Shown here: piece by piece, positions 25,562 to 33,506 of the stretch
Layout of the letters: each line of letters starts with the position of its first letter
How positions within the stretch are numbered: the first letter of the stretch is position 1
Assembly: GCA_946480925.1 (NCBI GenBank)
Contig: CAMLLU010000010.1
Span: forward strand, 1 to 64,000
DNA from: an uncultured Rivibacter sp.
Lineage (GTDB): Bacteria; Pseudomonadota; Gammaproteobacteria; Burkholderiales; Burkholderiaceae
Reading direction: 5' to 3'
DNA length: 64,000 nucleotides
Made by a program: the position numbers and the translations under genes
Notes under the pieces: model-generated
Told to the model about the DNA's origin: nothing
Database searches by the model: none
Seen by the model: the letters and a program-made list of their open reading frames with translations, nothing else

Positions 25562-26680
25562 TCAGCGGCGACGCTGTTTCACAGCCTGGCTCAGCACGTC
25601 GAGCACTTCCAGCGAGTCGTCCCAGGCGATGCAGGCGTCGGTGATGCTCTTGCCGTATTCGAGCTGAGATGCGTCGTCCTTGCCCGGCGTGAACTTCTGG
25701 GCGCCGCCCTTCAGGTGACTCTCGACCATCACGCCGAAGATGCTCCGGCTGCCGCCGGCGATCTGGCCAGCGATGTCCTTGGCCACGTCGATCTGGCGCT
25801 CGTGCTGCTTGGAGCTGTTGGCATGGCTGCAGTCCACCATCAGGTTGCACGGCAGCTTGGCCGCTTCGAGATCGGCGCAGGCGGCGGCCACATGTTCAGC
25901 GCTGTAGTTGGGGGTCTTGCCGCCGCGCAGGATCACGTGGCAGTCCTTGTTGCCCTTGGTCTCCACGATGGCCACCTGGCCGTTCTTGTGCACCGACAGG
26001 AAGTGGTGTGCGCGCGCCGCGGCCTGGATCGCGTCGGTTGCGATCTTGATGTTGCCGTCGGTGCCGTTCTTGAAGCCGATGGGTGCCGAGATGCCCGAGG
26101 CCAGCTCGCGGTGCACCTGGCTTTCGGTGGTGCGTGCACCGATGGCGCCCCAGGAGATGAGATCGCCGATGTACTGCGGCGAGATCACGTCGAGGAACTC
26201 GCTGCCCGCCGGCATGCCCTGGCGGTTGATCTCCAGCAGCAGCTGGCGCGCGATGCGCAGGCCCTCGTCGATGCGGAAGCTCTCGTCGAGGTAGGGGTCG
26301 TTGATGAGGCCCTTCCAGCCCACCGTGGTGCGCGGCTTCTCGAAATACACGCGCATCACGATCTCCAGCGTGTCGGCGTACTTCTCGCGTTGTGTCTTCA
26401 GGCGTTGCGCGTATTCCAGCGCGGCAGCGGGGTCGTGGATGGAGCAGGGCCCGATGATGACGAGCAGGCGGTCGTCCTTGCCTTGCATGACGCGGCGGAT
26501 GTTGTGGCGCGTCTGCGCCACCAACGTCTCGACCGGCGTGCCGCGAATCGGGAAGAAGCGGATCAGGTGCTCCGGCGGCGGCAGCGGGGTCACGTCCTTG
26601 ATCCTTTCGTCGTCGGTCTGCGAAGTTTTTTCTCCGTGCGCATACCAACCCTCGGTGGCAGTGGCGGACTTGGCGTTCAT
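25562..26680 (-). CDS. aroG: 3-deoxy-7-phosphoheptulonate (DAHP) synthase, class I
   Basis: 372 residues from ATG 26680, preceded by AGGAG. It is the AroFGH-type enzyme joining phosphoenolpyruvate and erythrose 4-phosphate at the entry to aromatic amino acid synthesis. LLVIIGPCSIHDPAAALEYA, YFEKPRTTVGWKGLINDP, GARTTESQVHRELASG, LRGGKTPNYS and MVDCSHANSSKQ are hallmark active-site segments. Expression appears controlled by transcription attenuation: an upstream 25-residue peptide rich in Phe, Tyr and Trp is followed by a strong terminator on the same strand. Confidence 0.96.
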   Translation of the reverse strand: MNAKSATATEGWYAHGEKTSQTDDERIKDVTPLPPPEHLIRFFPIRGTPVETLVAQTRHNIRRVMQGKDDRLLVIIGPCSIHDPAAALEYAQRLKTQREKYADTLEIVMRVYFEKPRTTVGWKGLINDPYLDESFRIDEGLRIARQLLLEINRQGMPAGSEFLDVISPQYIGDLISWGAIGARTTESQVHRELASGISAPIGFKNGTDGNIKIATDAIQAAARAHHFLSVHKNGQVAIVETKGNKDCHVILRGGKTPNYSAEHVAAACADLEAAKLPCNLMVDCSHANSSKQHERQIDVAKDIAGQIAGGSRSIFGVMVESHLKGGAQKFTPGKDDASQLEYGKSITDACIAWDDSLEVLDVLSQAVKQRRR

Positions 26681-26732
26681 GACGGCGGGCTCCTGTTCGT
26701 TGAATGTGTGGGTTTGGTTGGCGGCGCGGGCG

Positions 26733-26760
26733 AAAAAAAACCGCCGGGGGGACCCGGCGG
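26733..26760 (-). terminator. Attenuator terminator upstream of aroG
   Basis: On the minus strand, CCGCCGGG pairs perfectly with CCCGGCGG around a TCCC loop (26741-26760), followed by eight Ts (26733-26740). It lies 53 bp before the aroG start and 37 bp after the leader stop. The leader RNA contains a second copy of CCCGGCGG (26816-26823) that can pair with the 5' arm instead, giving a mutually exclusive antiterminator. Confidence 0.9.
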
Positions 26761-26796
26761 TTTTTGAGGATTCGGTTTTCGCGCTACCTGCTTTGC

Positions 26797-26874
26797 TTAC
26801 GCGCTTGCCTCTCCTCCGCCGGGGCGGTGCGAGAACCAAAAGTACGCAAAGTAAAAGCTGGAAACGCGAAGCAT
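26797..26874 (-). CDS. aroG leader peptide (aromatic attenuator peptide)
   Basis: A 25-residue ORF on the minus strand beginning MLRVSS, with the run FYFAYFWF (four Phe, two Tyr, one Trp in eight codons), then SHRPGGGEASA and a TAA stop. It lies between a promoter-like sequence and the aroG attenuator. Stalling of the ribosome at the aromatic codons under shortage of charged tRNAs would favour the antiterminator. The start codon follows a TACATT hexamer by 7 nt and has no Shine-Dalgarno, so the leader may be translated as a leaderless RNA. Confidence 0.88.
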   Translation of the reverse strand: MLRVSSFYFAYFWFSHRPGGGEASA

Positions 26875-26881
26875 GGGCGCG

Positions 26882-26912
26882 AATGTAGCACGGCGCTTGT
26901 GCAGCGCGTCAA
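26882..26912 (-). promoter_or_regulatory. Predicted aroG leader promoter
   Basis: On the minus strand a -35-like TTGACG (26907-26912) is followed after 19 bp by an extended -10, TGC-TACATT (26882-26887 for the hexamer). The expected transcript start falls at or next to the leader ATG (26874). The spacer is 2 bp longer than ideal. Confidence 0.55.
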
Positions 26913-26963
26913 GTGCAGGCCGCGTTATCGCTGCGATAGCGCCACACCGTCGCCGTGTTCCGC

Positions 26964-28427
26964 TCAGGCCGTGCCGCCGACGGTGAGCCCGTCGATGCGC
27001 AACGTGGGCTGGCCCACGCCCACCGGCACGCTCTGGCCTTCTTTGCCGCAGGTGCCCACGCCGGTATCGAGCTGCATGTCGTTGCCGATCATCTTCACGC
27101 GGGTCAGCGCGTCGGGCCCATTGCCGATGATCGTGGCGCCCTTGACGGGGTACTGGATCTTGCCGTTTTCGACCCAGAACGCTTCGCTGGCCGAGAACAC
27201 GAACTTGCCGCTGGTGATGTCGACCTGCCCGCCGCCGAAGTTGGTGGCATACAGCCCGCGCTTGAGGCTGGCGACGATCTCGTCGCGCGACTTGTCACCG
27301 CCCAGCATGTAGGTGTTGGTCATGCGCGGCATCGGCACGTGCGCATAGCTTTCGCGGCGGCCGTTGCCGGTGGGCTTGACCTTCATGAGCCGCGCGTTCA
27401 TGGCGTCCTGGATGTAGCCGCGCAAGATGCCGTCTTCGATCAGCACGTTGCGCTGCGAGGCGTTGCCTTCGTCATCCACGTTCAGCGAACCGCGACGGTC
27501 CGGGATGGTGCCGTCGTCGAGGACCGTCACGCCCTTGGCTGCCACGCGCTGGCCGATACGGCCGGAGAACGCGCTCGAGCCCTTGCGGTTGAAGTCGCCT
27601 TCGAGCCCGTGGCCGATGGCTTCATGCAGCAGGATGCCCGGCCAGCCTGGGCCCAGCACCACGTCCATTTCACCGGCCGGAGCGGGGCGGCTCTCGAGGT
27701 TCGTGAGCGCCGCGTTCACCGCTTGGTCCACATAGCCCGTGATTACGTCGTCATGGAAGTAACCCAGGCCGAAGCGCCCGCCGCCGCCTCCCGAACCCAC
27801 CTCACGGCGGCCGTTCTGTTCGGCGATCACCGTGACCGAGAGGCGCACCAGCGGCCGCACGTCGGCCGCCAGCGTGCCGTCAGCACGCGCAACCATCACT
27901 ACGTCGTATTCGCTGGCCAGCCCTGCCATCACCTGCACGATGCGCGGGTCGCGCTTGCGTGCGAGCTGTTCCACCTTTTCGAGCAGTGCCACCTTCTGCG
28001 TGCTGTCGAGTGTGGCGATCGGGTCCATCGGCGCATACAGCACACGGCTGCCGGCCACATTTGGGGCGCCGCCCACCTTCACGCGCTGGCTCTTGCCTGC
28101 CGCCGCAATGCTGCGCACCGTACGGGCGGCGTCAAGCAGCGAGGCTTCGGAGATGTCGTCGCTGTAGGCGAAGGCGGTCTTTTCGCCGGCCACCGCCCGC
28201 ACGCCCACGCCCTGGTCGATGCCGAAGCTGCCACTTTTGACGATGCCTTCTTCCAGACTCCAGCCTTCGCTGCGCGTGTACTGGAAGTACAGGTCCGCGT
28301 CGTCGATGCGGTGCTCGCCGATTACCGCCAGCGCCTGCGCCAGCTTGCTCTCGTTGAGGCCGAAGGGGTCGAGCAGCAGTGACTTCGCGGTGGCGAGTCG
28401 CTCGAGGGTGGGTTCGCGCGAGATCAT
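26964..28427 (-). CDS. tldD: Metalloprotease TldD
   Basis: 487 residues from ATG 28427. The HExxxH zinc motif lies in LLHEAIGHGLEGDFNRKGSSAFSG, with a downstream metal-ligand region near GTCGKEGQSVPVGVGQPTLRIDGLTVGGTA. The length fits TldD rather than PmbA. TldD with PmbA/TldE forms a heterodimeric protease that degrades or matures unfolded peptides such as microcin B17 and CcdA; the partner is not in this window. A TAGAAT hexamer 7 nt before the ATG and the lack of a Shine-Dalgarno suggest a leaderless transcript. Confidence 0.95.
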   Translation of the reverse strand: MISREPTLERLATAKSLLLDPFGLNESKLAQALAVIGEHRIDDADLYFQYTRSEGWSLEEGIVKSGSFGIDQGVGVRAVAGEKTAFAYSDDISEASLLDAARTVRSIAAAGKSQRVKVGGAPNVAGSRVLYAPMDPIATLDSTQKVALLEKVEQLARKRDPRIVQVMAGLASEYDVVMVARADGTLAADVRPLVRLSVTVIAEQNGRREVGSGGGGGRFGLGYFHDDVITGYVDQAVNAALTNLESRPAPAGEMDVVLGPGWPGILLHEAIGHGLEGDFNRKGSSAFSGRIGQRVAAKGVTVLDDGTIPDRRGSLNVDDEGNASQRNVLIEDGILRGYIQDAMNARLMKVKPTGNGRRESYAHVPMPRMTNTYMLGGDKSRDEIVASLKRGLYATNFGGGQVDITSGKFVFSASEAFWVENGKIQYPVKGATIIGNGPDALTRVKMIGNDMQLDTGVGTCGKEGQSVPVGVGQPTLRIDGLTVGGTA

Positions 28428-28587
28428 GCGGACGATTCTAGGCATCTGGGCCTGCTTGCGCATTTCACGCTTTCTTTGCGGGGGCGACAAGTTCCTGAGT
28501 TGGCCCGCGGCACGGAGCTGTCTGGTGCTGGTGTGGTCGCGGCCTACGACAAACCATCCAACCAACGAGGCCTTGGCGGCGGCAAAC

Positions 28588-29505
28588 TCAACTTTTGAGT
28601 TGCAGCGCCCGCTGGTACAGCGCGTTGCGCGCCACGCCGCTCGCTTCGGCCGCCAGCGCCACCGCCTGCTTGAGCGGCAACTCGGCCAACAGCACCTTCA
28701 GCAGCCGTTCGGCTTCGGGCGGCAGCGCATCGTCACTGCTCTGAGCCACCGGCAGCGCGTGCAGCACCAGCACGAACTCACCGCGGGTGCGGTTGGCATC
28801 CTCAGCCAGCCATCCAGGCAATGTGGCTGCCGTCTGCGTGTGGATGCTCTCGAACTGCTTGGTGAGCTCGCGACACAGCGTGACGCGGCGGTCTGGGCAA
28901 ACTTCAGCCAGCGCGCGTGCCAGCGCTTCGATGCGGTGTGGTGCCTCGAACAGCACCGTCGTGCCAGGTTCGGTCGCCAGTTGTGCCAGTGCTGCCGCCC
29001 GATCGCCGCCCTTGGCCGGCAGGAAGCCGATGAACCGGAAGCCGGCACCGGTCACGTCACCGGCGGCGCTCAGCGCCGTCACCACGCTGCTCGCGCCCGG
29101 CAGCGGCAGCACGCGGTGGCCGGCAGCTTGCGCGGCGGCTACCAGGCGCGCGCCCGGGTCGCTTACCGCCGGCGTGCCTGCGTCGCTGGTGTAGGCCACA
29201 CGTTCGCCGCGCTGCAGCCGCTCGATCACCGTGGCCGCAGCGCTTGCTTCGTTGTGCTCATGTACCGCCAGCAAAGGTTTGTGATCGAGCGTCAGGTGGC
29301 GCAGCAGCCCGGCCGTCACACGGGTGTCTTCGCAGGCCACTGCATCGGCCAGCGCCAGCGCGTGGATCGCGCGCAGGCTCAGGTCGGCGAGGTTGCCGAT
29401 GGGGGTGGCCACGACATACAGCGTGCCTTTGGGATACTGCTGCGCGCCGGCGGCAGCGGCCGCGGCACTCAAGAGCGAGGAGGCTTCGGAAGTGGTCACG
29501 ACCAA
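28588..29505 (-). CDS. rsmI: 16S rRNA (cytidine1402-2'-O)-methyltransferase RsmI
   Basis: 305 residues of the tetrapyrrole-methylase-fold RsmI family. LYVVATPIGNLADLSLRAI is the N-terminal signature, and ACEDTRVTAGLLRHL, YTSDAGTPAVSDPGARLV and LFEAPHRI follow as expected. It 2'-O-methylates C1402 of 16S rRNA. The ATG at 29505 lies 13 nt inside the divergent yraN coding region, so the two genes share overlapping 5' ends. The order rsmI / yraN-diaA-dolP matches the enterobacterial group, without lpoA. Confidence 0.94.
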   Translation of the reverse strand: MVVTTSEASSLLSAAAAAAGAQQYPKGTLYVVATPIGNLADLSLRAIHALALADAVACEDTRVTAGLLRHLTLDHKPLLAVHEHNEASAAATVIERLQRGERVAYTSDAGTPAVSDPGARLVAAAQAAGHRVLPLPGASSVVTALSAAGDVTGAGFRFIGFLPAKGGDRAAALAQLATEPGTTVLFEAPHRIEALARALAEVCPDRRVTLCRELTKQFESIHTQTAATLPGWLAEDANRTRGEFVLVLHALPVAQSSDDALPPEAERLLKVLLAELPLKQAVALAAEASGVARNALYQRALQLKS

Positions 29506-29860
29506 GGTGCGCGGCGACGAGGGCGAGAGCCGAGCCTTGGCGCATCTTCAGCGCCAGGGCCTCAAGCTGGTGGAGCGCAATTATCGGGTCGCCGCCGGCC
29601 CCCGTTCGCGCGGCGCCGAAGTGGACCTGATCGTGCGCGACCGCGACGGCACGCTGGTGTTCGTCGAGGTGCGGCAACGCGCCAGCAAGGGCCATGGCAG
29701 CGCCGCGGAAACCATTTCGACCGCCAAGCGCCAGCGCATCGTTTTCGCCGCCCAGAATTACCTGCAGCGCTTGGCCACCGCGCCGCCGTGCCGCTTCGAC
29801 GTGGTGGCCATCGACGGCGACCGTATCGAATGGCTGCCTGCGGCCTTCGACGCGCTTTGA
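29492..29860 (+). CDS. yraN: YraN family protein (UPF0102, nuclease-like fold)
   Basis: 122 residues from GTG 29492, preceded by GAGGAGG at 29475-29481. TTKVRGDEGESRALAHLQRQGLKLVERNYRV is the family N-terminus; EVDLIVRDRDGTLVFVEVRQR and a basic ISTAKRQRIVFAAQNYL follow, resembling Holliday-junction-resolvase-like folds (E-x-D and E-V-R/K motifs). The function is unresolved. Its start overlaps the divergent rsmI start by 14 nt. diaA follows 69 bp downstream. Confidence 0.9.
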   Translation: MVTTKVRGDEGESRALAHLQRQGLKLVERNYRVAAGPRSRGAEVDLIVRDRDGTLVFVEVRQRASKGHGSAAETISTAKRQRIVFAAQNYLQRLATAPPCRFDVVAIDGDRIEWLPAAFDAL

Positions 29861-29929
29861 AAATCTTGCAAGGTTGCGGAACCTCCGCCCCGGACGGCCG
29901 CACCAACTGGCTGACTTATCATCTCCACC

Positions 29930-30526
29930 ATGTTGGAACAACGCATACAGCAGCACTTTTTCGACAGTGCCGACGTCAAGTACAAGGCTGCGGAGGTGCT
30001 GACGCGGCCGGTGGCTGACGCTGCGAACGCGCTGCTGGGCTGCATCACGGCCGGCGGCAAGGTGCTCGCCTGCGGCAACGGCGGCTCGGCAGGGGATGCA
30101 CAACACTTCGCGGCCGAGTTCGTCGGCCGCTTCGAGCGCGAAAGGCCCGGCCTCGCCGCCATCGCGCTCACGACCGACAGCTCCATCCTCACTGCGGTCG
30201 CCAACGACTACGACTTCAATCAGATCTTCTCGAAACAGGTGCAGGCGCTGGGCAACCCCGGCGACGTGCTGATCGCCATCACCACCAGCGGCAATTCGCC
30301 CAACGTGCTGGCCGCGGTGGATGCCGCGCACGAGAAGGACATGACGGTGATCGCGCTCACCGGCAAGGGTGGCGGCAAGCTGCGCGAACGGCTCACCGAG
30401 ACCGACGTGCACATCTGCGTGCCGGCGGACCGCACGGCACGCATCCAGGAAGTCCATCTGCTGGTCGTGCATTGCTTGTGCGACGCGGTGGATGCACAGC
30501 TGCTGGGCGAAACCGACAACGGATGA
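29930..30526 (+). CDS. diaA: SIS-domain protein DiaA (GmhA-like)
   Basis: 198 residues, SIS fold with VLACGNGGSAGDAQHFAAEFVGRFERERPGLAAIALTTDSS and AITTSGNSPNVLAAVDAA. The N-terminus MLEQRIQQHFFDSADVKYKAAEVL and the C-terminus RIQEVHLLVVHCLCDAVDAQLLG resemble E. coli DiaA, a DnaA-binding initiator of replication. Context agrees: yraN lies upstream and dolP downstream. Phosphoheptose isomerase (GmhA) is the alternative and shares the fold. TATCAT lies 7 nt before the ATG with no Shine-Dalgarno. Confidence 0.85.
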   Translation: MLEQRIQQHFFDSADVKYKAAEVLTRPVADAANALLGCITAGGKVLACGNGGSAGDAQHFAAEFVGRFERERPGLAAIALTTDSSILTAVANDYDFNQIFSKQVQALGNPGDVLIAITTSGNSPNVLAAVDAAHEKDMTVIALTGKGGGKLRERLTETDVHICVPADRTARIQEVHLLVVHCLCDAVDAQLLGETDNG

Positions 30527-31209
30527 CCATGACGAAAAACTCCAAGACGACGAAGTTGCGTTCGCTGACGGTCACGCTGCTGGCGGCCGGCCTGCTGGGT
30601 GGCGCCTTGACCGCATGCGCGCCGTTGCTGATCGGTGGTGCCGCGGTGGGCGGCGCGTTGCTGGCCACCGACCGCCGCACCTCCGGTACGCAAGTCGAAG
30701 ACCAGTCCATCGAGCTGAAGGCGGCCAACCGCATCAAGGACGCGCTGGGCGAACGCGGCCACGTCAACGTCACCAGCTACAACCGCATGGTGCTGCTCAC
30801 CGGTGAAGTGCCCAATGAGGCCGACCGCGTGGCGGTAGAGCAGACGGTGGCGCGCGTCGAAAACGTGCGGGGTACTTTCAACGAACTCGTAGTCGGCCCC
30901 AACAGCTCCATCGGCTCGCGCTCGAACGACCTGCTGATCGAGAGCAAGGTCAAGGCGACCTTCGTGGACGCCAAGGACATCATGGCGAACGCCTACAAGG
31001 TGGTGGCCGAGCGCGGCACCGTGTTCCTGATGGGCCGCGTGACTGACCGCGAAGCGAATCGCGGTGCCGACCTGGCGCGCAGCATCAGCGGCGTCAACAA
31101 GGTGGTGAAGGTGTTCGAGGTCCTCAGCGAGGACGAACTCGCGGCGCTGGGCCGCAAGGAATACGTGGCACCCAAGCCGGTTGTCCCAGCCGCCTCGGCT
31201 GCTCAATAG
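30523..31209 (+). CDS. dolP: BON-domain outer-membrane lipoprotein (DolP/YraP-like)
   Basis: 228 residues from ATG 30523, overlapping the diaA stop; ATG 30529 is an alternative. The signal peptide ends LLGGALTAC, a lipobox. Two BON domains follow, at about 65-135 (RIKDALGERGHVNVTSYNRMVLLTGEVPNEADRVAVEQTV) and 145-215 (SKVKATFVDAKDIMANAYKVVAERGTVFLMGRVTDREANRG). The C-terminus is Pro/Ala-rich. In E. coli DolP binds anionic phospholipids at the division site and supports outer-membrane integrity; the same role is inferred from synteny and domains. Confidence 0.9.
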   Translation: MTMTKNSKTTKLRSLTVTLLAAGLLGGALTACAPLLIGGAAVGGALLATDRRTSGTQVEDQSIELKAANRIKDALGERGHVNVTSYNRMVLLTGEVPNEADRVAVEQTVARVENVRGTFNELVVGPNSSIGSRSNDLLIESKVKATFVDAKDIMANAYKVVAERGTVFLMGRVTDREANRGADLARSISGVNKVVKVFEVLSEDELAALGRKEYVAPKPVVPAASAAQ

Positions 31210-31233
31210 GCAAGGCGCTATTCAAGTGGGCGG

Positions 31234-31258
31234 CGTGGATCGGCTTTGCCGGTCCACG
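31234..31258. terminator. Hairpin between convergent dolP and dehydrogenase genes
   Basis: CGTGGATCGGC (31234-31244) pairs with GCCGGTCCACG (31248-31258) around a TTT loop, with one G-T wobble. The 11-bp stem lies 24 nt after the dolP stop. There is no T-tract in either direction. Confidence 0.6.
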
Positions 31259-31288
31259 AGCGTCGTTGTTGAGACGCTACGGGCGGGG

Positions 31289-32182
31289 CTACTTCAAGCG
31301 GCGGATTAGGCTCGACGTGTCCCAGCGTCCTCCGCCTTGTGCCTGCACATCGGCATAGAACTGATCGACCAACGCAGTGACCGGCAGCCGCGCACCGTTG
31401 TGCCGGGCTTCCTCCAGGCATAGCCCGAGGTCCTTGCGCATCCAGTCCACCGCGAAGCCGAAGTCGAACTTGTCGTCCACCATCGTGGGCCCGCGGTTGT
31501 CCATCTGCCAGCTCTGCGCCGCACCCTTGCCGATGACGCCCAGCACCGCCGTCATGTCGAGCCCGGCCTTTTGACCGAAGGCAATGGCCTCGGCCAGCCC
31601 CTGCACGAGACCGGCGATGCAGATCTGGTTGACCATCTTGGCGAGCTGGCCGGCGCCGCTGTCGCCCAGCAGCGTGACGGCCTTGGCAAAGGCCATCGCC
31701 ACCGGCCGAGCTTTCGCAAAGGCTTGTGCATCGCCGCCGCACATCACCGTGAGCGCGCCGTTGATGGCACCCAGGTTGCCGCCTGACACTGGCGCGTCGA
31801 TGAAGGCCAGCCCGCGCCCGCGCGCTTCGGCGGCCAGCTCGCGTGCCACCTCTGCCGAGGCCGTGGTGTGGTCCACGAAGATGGTGCCCGGGTTCATGCC
31901 GGCAAACGCTCCGTTGCCGCCCAGCACCACCGAACGCAGGTCGTCGTCGTTGCCCACGCAGCAGAACACGATGTCGGCGCCCTCGGCGGCTTCACGCGGA
32001 GTGGGGGCGCTCTTGCCGCCGAACTCCCGGGCCCAGGCCTCGGCCTTGGCGGCCGTGCGGTTGTAGACCGTGACCTCGTGGCCCGCGCGCGCCAGATGGC
32101 CGGCCATCGGATAGCCCATCACTCCCAGGCCGAGGAAGGCCACGGTTTGCGGGGAGATGGGTTCGTAGGTCTTGGCAGTCAT
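31289..32182 (-). CDS. 3-hydroxyisobutyrate dehydrogenase-family oxidoreductase
   Basis: 297 residues from ATG 32182 (AGGA upstream). VAFLGLGVMGYPMAGHLARAGHEVTVYNRT is the NAD(P)-binding N-terminus, FIDAPVSGGNLGAINGALTVMCGG the substrate loop, and GQLAKMVNQ carries the catalytic Lys. This fits the beta-hydroxyacid dehydrogenase family (3-hydroxyisobutyrate dehydrogenase, tartronate semialdehyde reductase, succinic-semialdehyde reductases). The substrate cannot be decided; no valine or glyoxylate genes are adjacent. Confidence 0.9.
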   Translation of the reverse strand: MTAKTYEPISPQTVAFLGLGVMGYPMAGHLARAGHEVTVYNRTAAKAEAWAREFGGKSAPTPREAAEGADIVFCCVGNDDDLRSVVLGGNGAFAGMNPGTIFVDHTTASAEVARELAAEARGRGLAFIDAPVSGGNLGAINGALTVMCGGDAQAFAKARPVAMAFAKAVTLLGDSGAGQLAKMVNQICIAGLVQGLAEAIAFGQKAGLDMTAVLGVIGKGAAQSWQMDNRGPTMVDDKFDFGFAVDWMRKDLGLCLEEARHNGARLPVTALVDQFYADVQAQGGGRWDTSSLIRRLK

Positions 32183-32282
32183 GAGCTTCCTTGGAAACAA
32201 GACGGCCCCAGTGCGCAGCACATGGGGCCGGATCAGAGTGGGCGCCGCAGATCTGGCTCCGCCGGTCTGCCAGCGCCGCCCG

Positions 32283-32311
32283 CCCCCTTGAGGGGGAGCG
32301 CCGCAGGCGCT
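32283..32311 (-). terminator. Tandem GC hairpins downstream of pilU
   Basis: Two adjacent stems: CCCCC-TTGA-GGGGG (32283-32296) and AGCGCC-GCA-GGCGCT (32297-32311). They lie just after the pilU stop on the minus strand. They may act as a terminator or mRNA-stabilising element for the pilT-pilU operon. There is no T-tract. Confidence 0.5.
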
Positions 32312-32321
32312 ACGGGGGTGG

Positions 32322-33458
32322 TCAAACGATCGTCAGGTGCTCGGTACCAGCGGCGAGGTCGGAGCTGCGTGCACGTTGGCTGTTGAGCTTGATCTGCAGG
32401 CGCAGGTCGTTCACCGAGTCGGCGTTGCGCAGCGCATCTTCGTAAGTGACCATCTGGCCTTCGTAGAGGTCGAACAGGCTCTGATCGAAGGTCTGCATGC
32501 CCAGCTCGCGGCTGCGTTTCATGAGTTCCTTGATCTCGGAAACCTCGCCCTTGAAGATCAGCTCCGAGATCAGCGGCGTATTCAGCAGGATCTCCACTGC
32601 GGCCACGCGCCCCTTGCCTTCCTGGCGAGGCAACAAGCGCTGCGAGATGAGCGACTTGAGGTTCAGCGACAGGTCCATCAGCAGCTGCGCGCGCCGCTCT
32701 TCGGGGAAGAAGTTGATGATGCGGTCGAGGGCCTGGTTGGCGCTGTTGGCGTGCAGCGTGGCCAAGCACAGGTGACCGGTCTCGGCAAACGCCACCGCGT
32801 GCTCCATCGTCTCGCGGTCGCGGACTTCACCCATCAGGATGACGTCGGGCGCCTGGCGCAGCGTGTTCTTCAGCGCATTGAACCAGCCGTCGGTGTCCAG
32901 CCCCACCTCGCGCTGCGTGACGATGCAGTTCTTGTGCGGGTGCACGAACTCCACCGGGTCTTCGATCGTGATGATGTGGCCGTAGGAGTTCTCGTTGCGG
33001 TAGTCCACCATCGCCGCGAGCGAGGTCGACTTGCCCGAGCCGGTGGCCCCCACGAAGATGACCAGCCCGCGCTTGGTCATCGCCACGTCTTTCAGCACCT
33101 GCGGCAGGCCCAGCGTGTCGATGGTGGGTAGCTGCTGCGGAATCGTCCGCAGCACCATGCCCACGTGGCCTTGCTGAATGAAGGCGTTGACGCGAAAGCG
33201 GCCCACGCCTTGCGGCGCGACTGCGAAGTTGCACTCCTTGGTGCGCTCGAACTCGGCCGCCTGCTTGTCGTTCATGATCGAACGCGCCAGCGCGATGGTG
33301 TGCTGGCCAGTCAGCGGCTGCGGCGATACCTTGGTAACCTTGCCGTCGACCTTGATGGCCGGCGGAAAGTCGGCCGTGAGAAAGAGATCCGAGCCGCCGC
33401 GGGCCATCATCAGCCGCAGCAGGTCATTAATGAACTTTGATGCCTGGTCGCGTTCCAT
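32322..33458 (-). CDS. pilU: Type IV pilus retraction ATPase PilU
   Basis: 378 residues from ATG 33458. It is a PilT-like secretion ATPase with Walker A FVGATGSGKSTSLAAMVDYRN, an Asp box IITIEDPVEFVH, Walker B VILMGEVRDRETMEHAV and a His box LATLHANSANQALDRIINFFP. The longer C-terminus (ARSSDLAAGTEHLTIV) and N-terminal FINDLLRLMMARGGSDLFLT distinguish PilU from PilT. It assists PilT-driven pilus retraction and twitching. It is the last gene of the minus-strand operon pilT - cNMP-binding gene - pilU. Confidence 0.95.
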   Translation of the reverse strand: MERDQASKFINDLLRLMMARGGSDLFLTADFPPAIKVDGKVTKVSPQPLTGQHTIALARSIMNDKQAAEFERTKECNFAVAPQGVGRFRVNAFIQQGHVGMVLRTIPQQLPTIDTLGLPQVLKDVAMTKRGLVIFVGATGSGKSTSLAAMVDYRNENSYGHIITIEDPVEFVHPHKNCIVTQREVGLDTDGWFNALKNTLRQAPDVILMGEVRDRETMEHAVAFAETGHLCLATLHANSANQALDRIINFFPEERRAQLLMDLSLNLKSLISQRLLPRQEGKGRVAAVEILLNTPLISELIFKGEVSEIKELMKRSRELGMQTFDQSLFDLYEGQMVTYEDALRNADSVNDLRLQIKLNSQRARSSDLAAGTEHLTIV

Positions 33459-33506
33459 AGTCAGCCATTCCCCCGAAGCACCCGGCACCCCGGCGCTTTC
33501 GTTACT

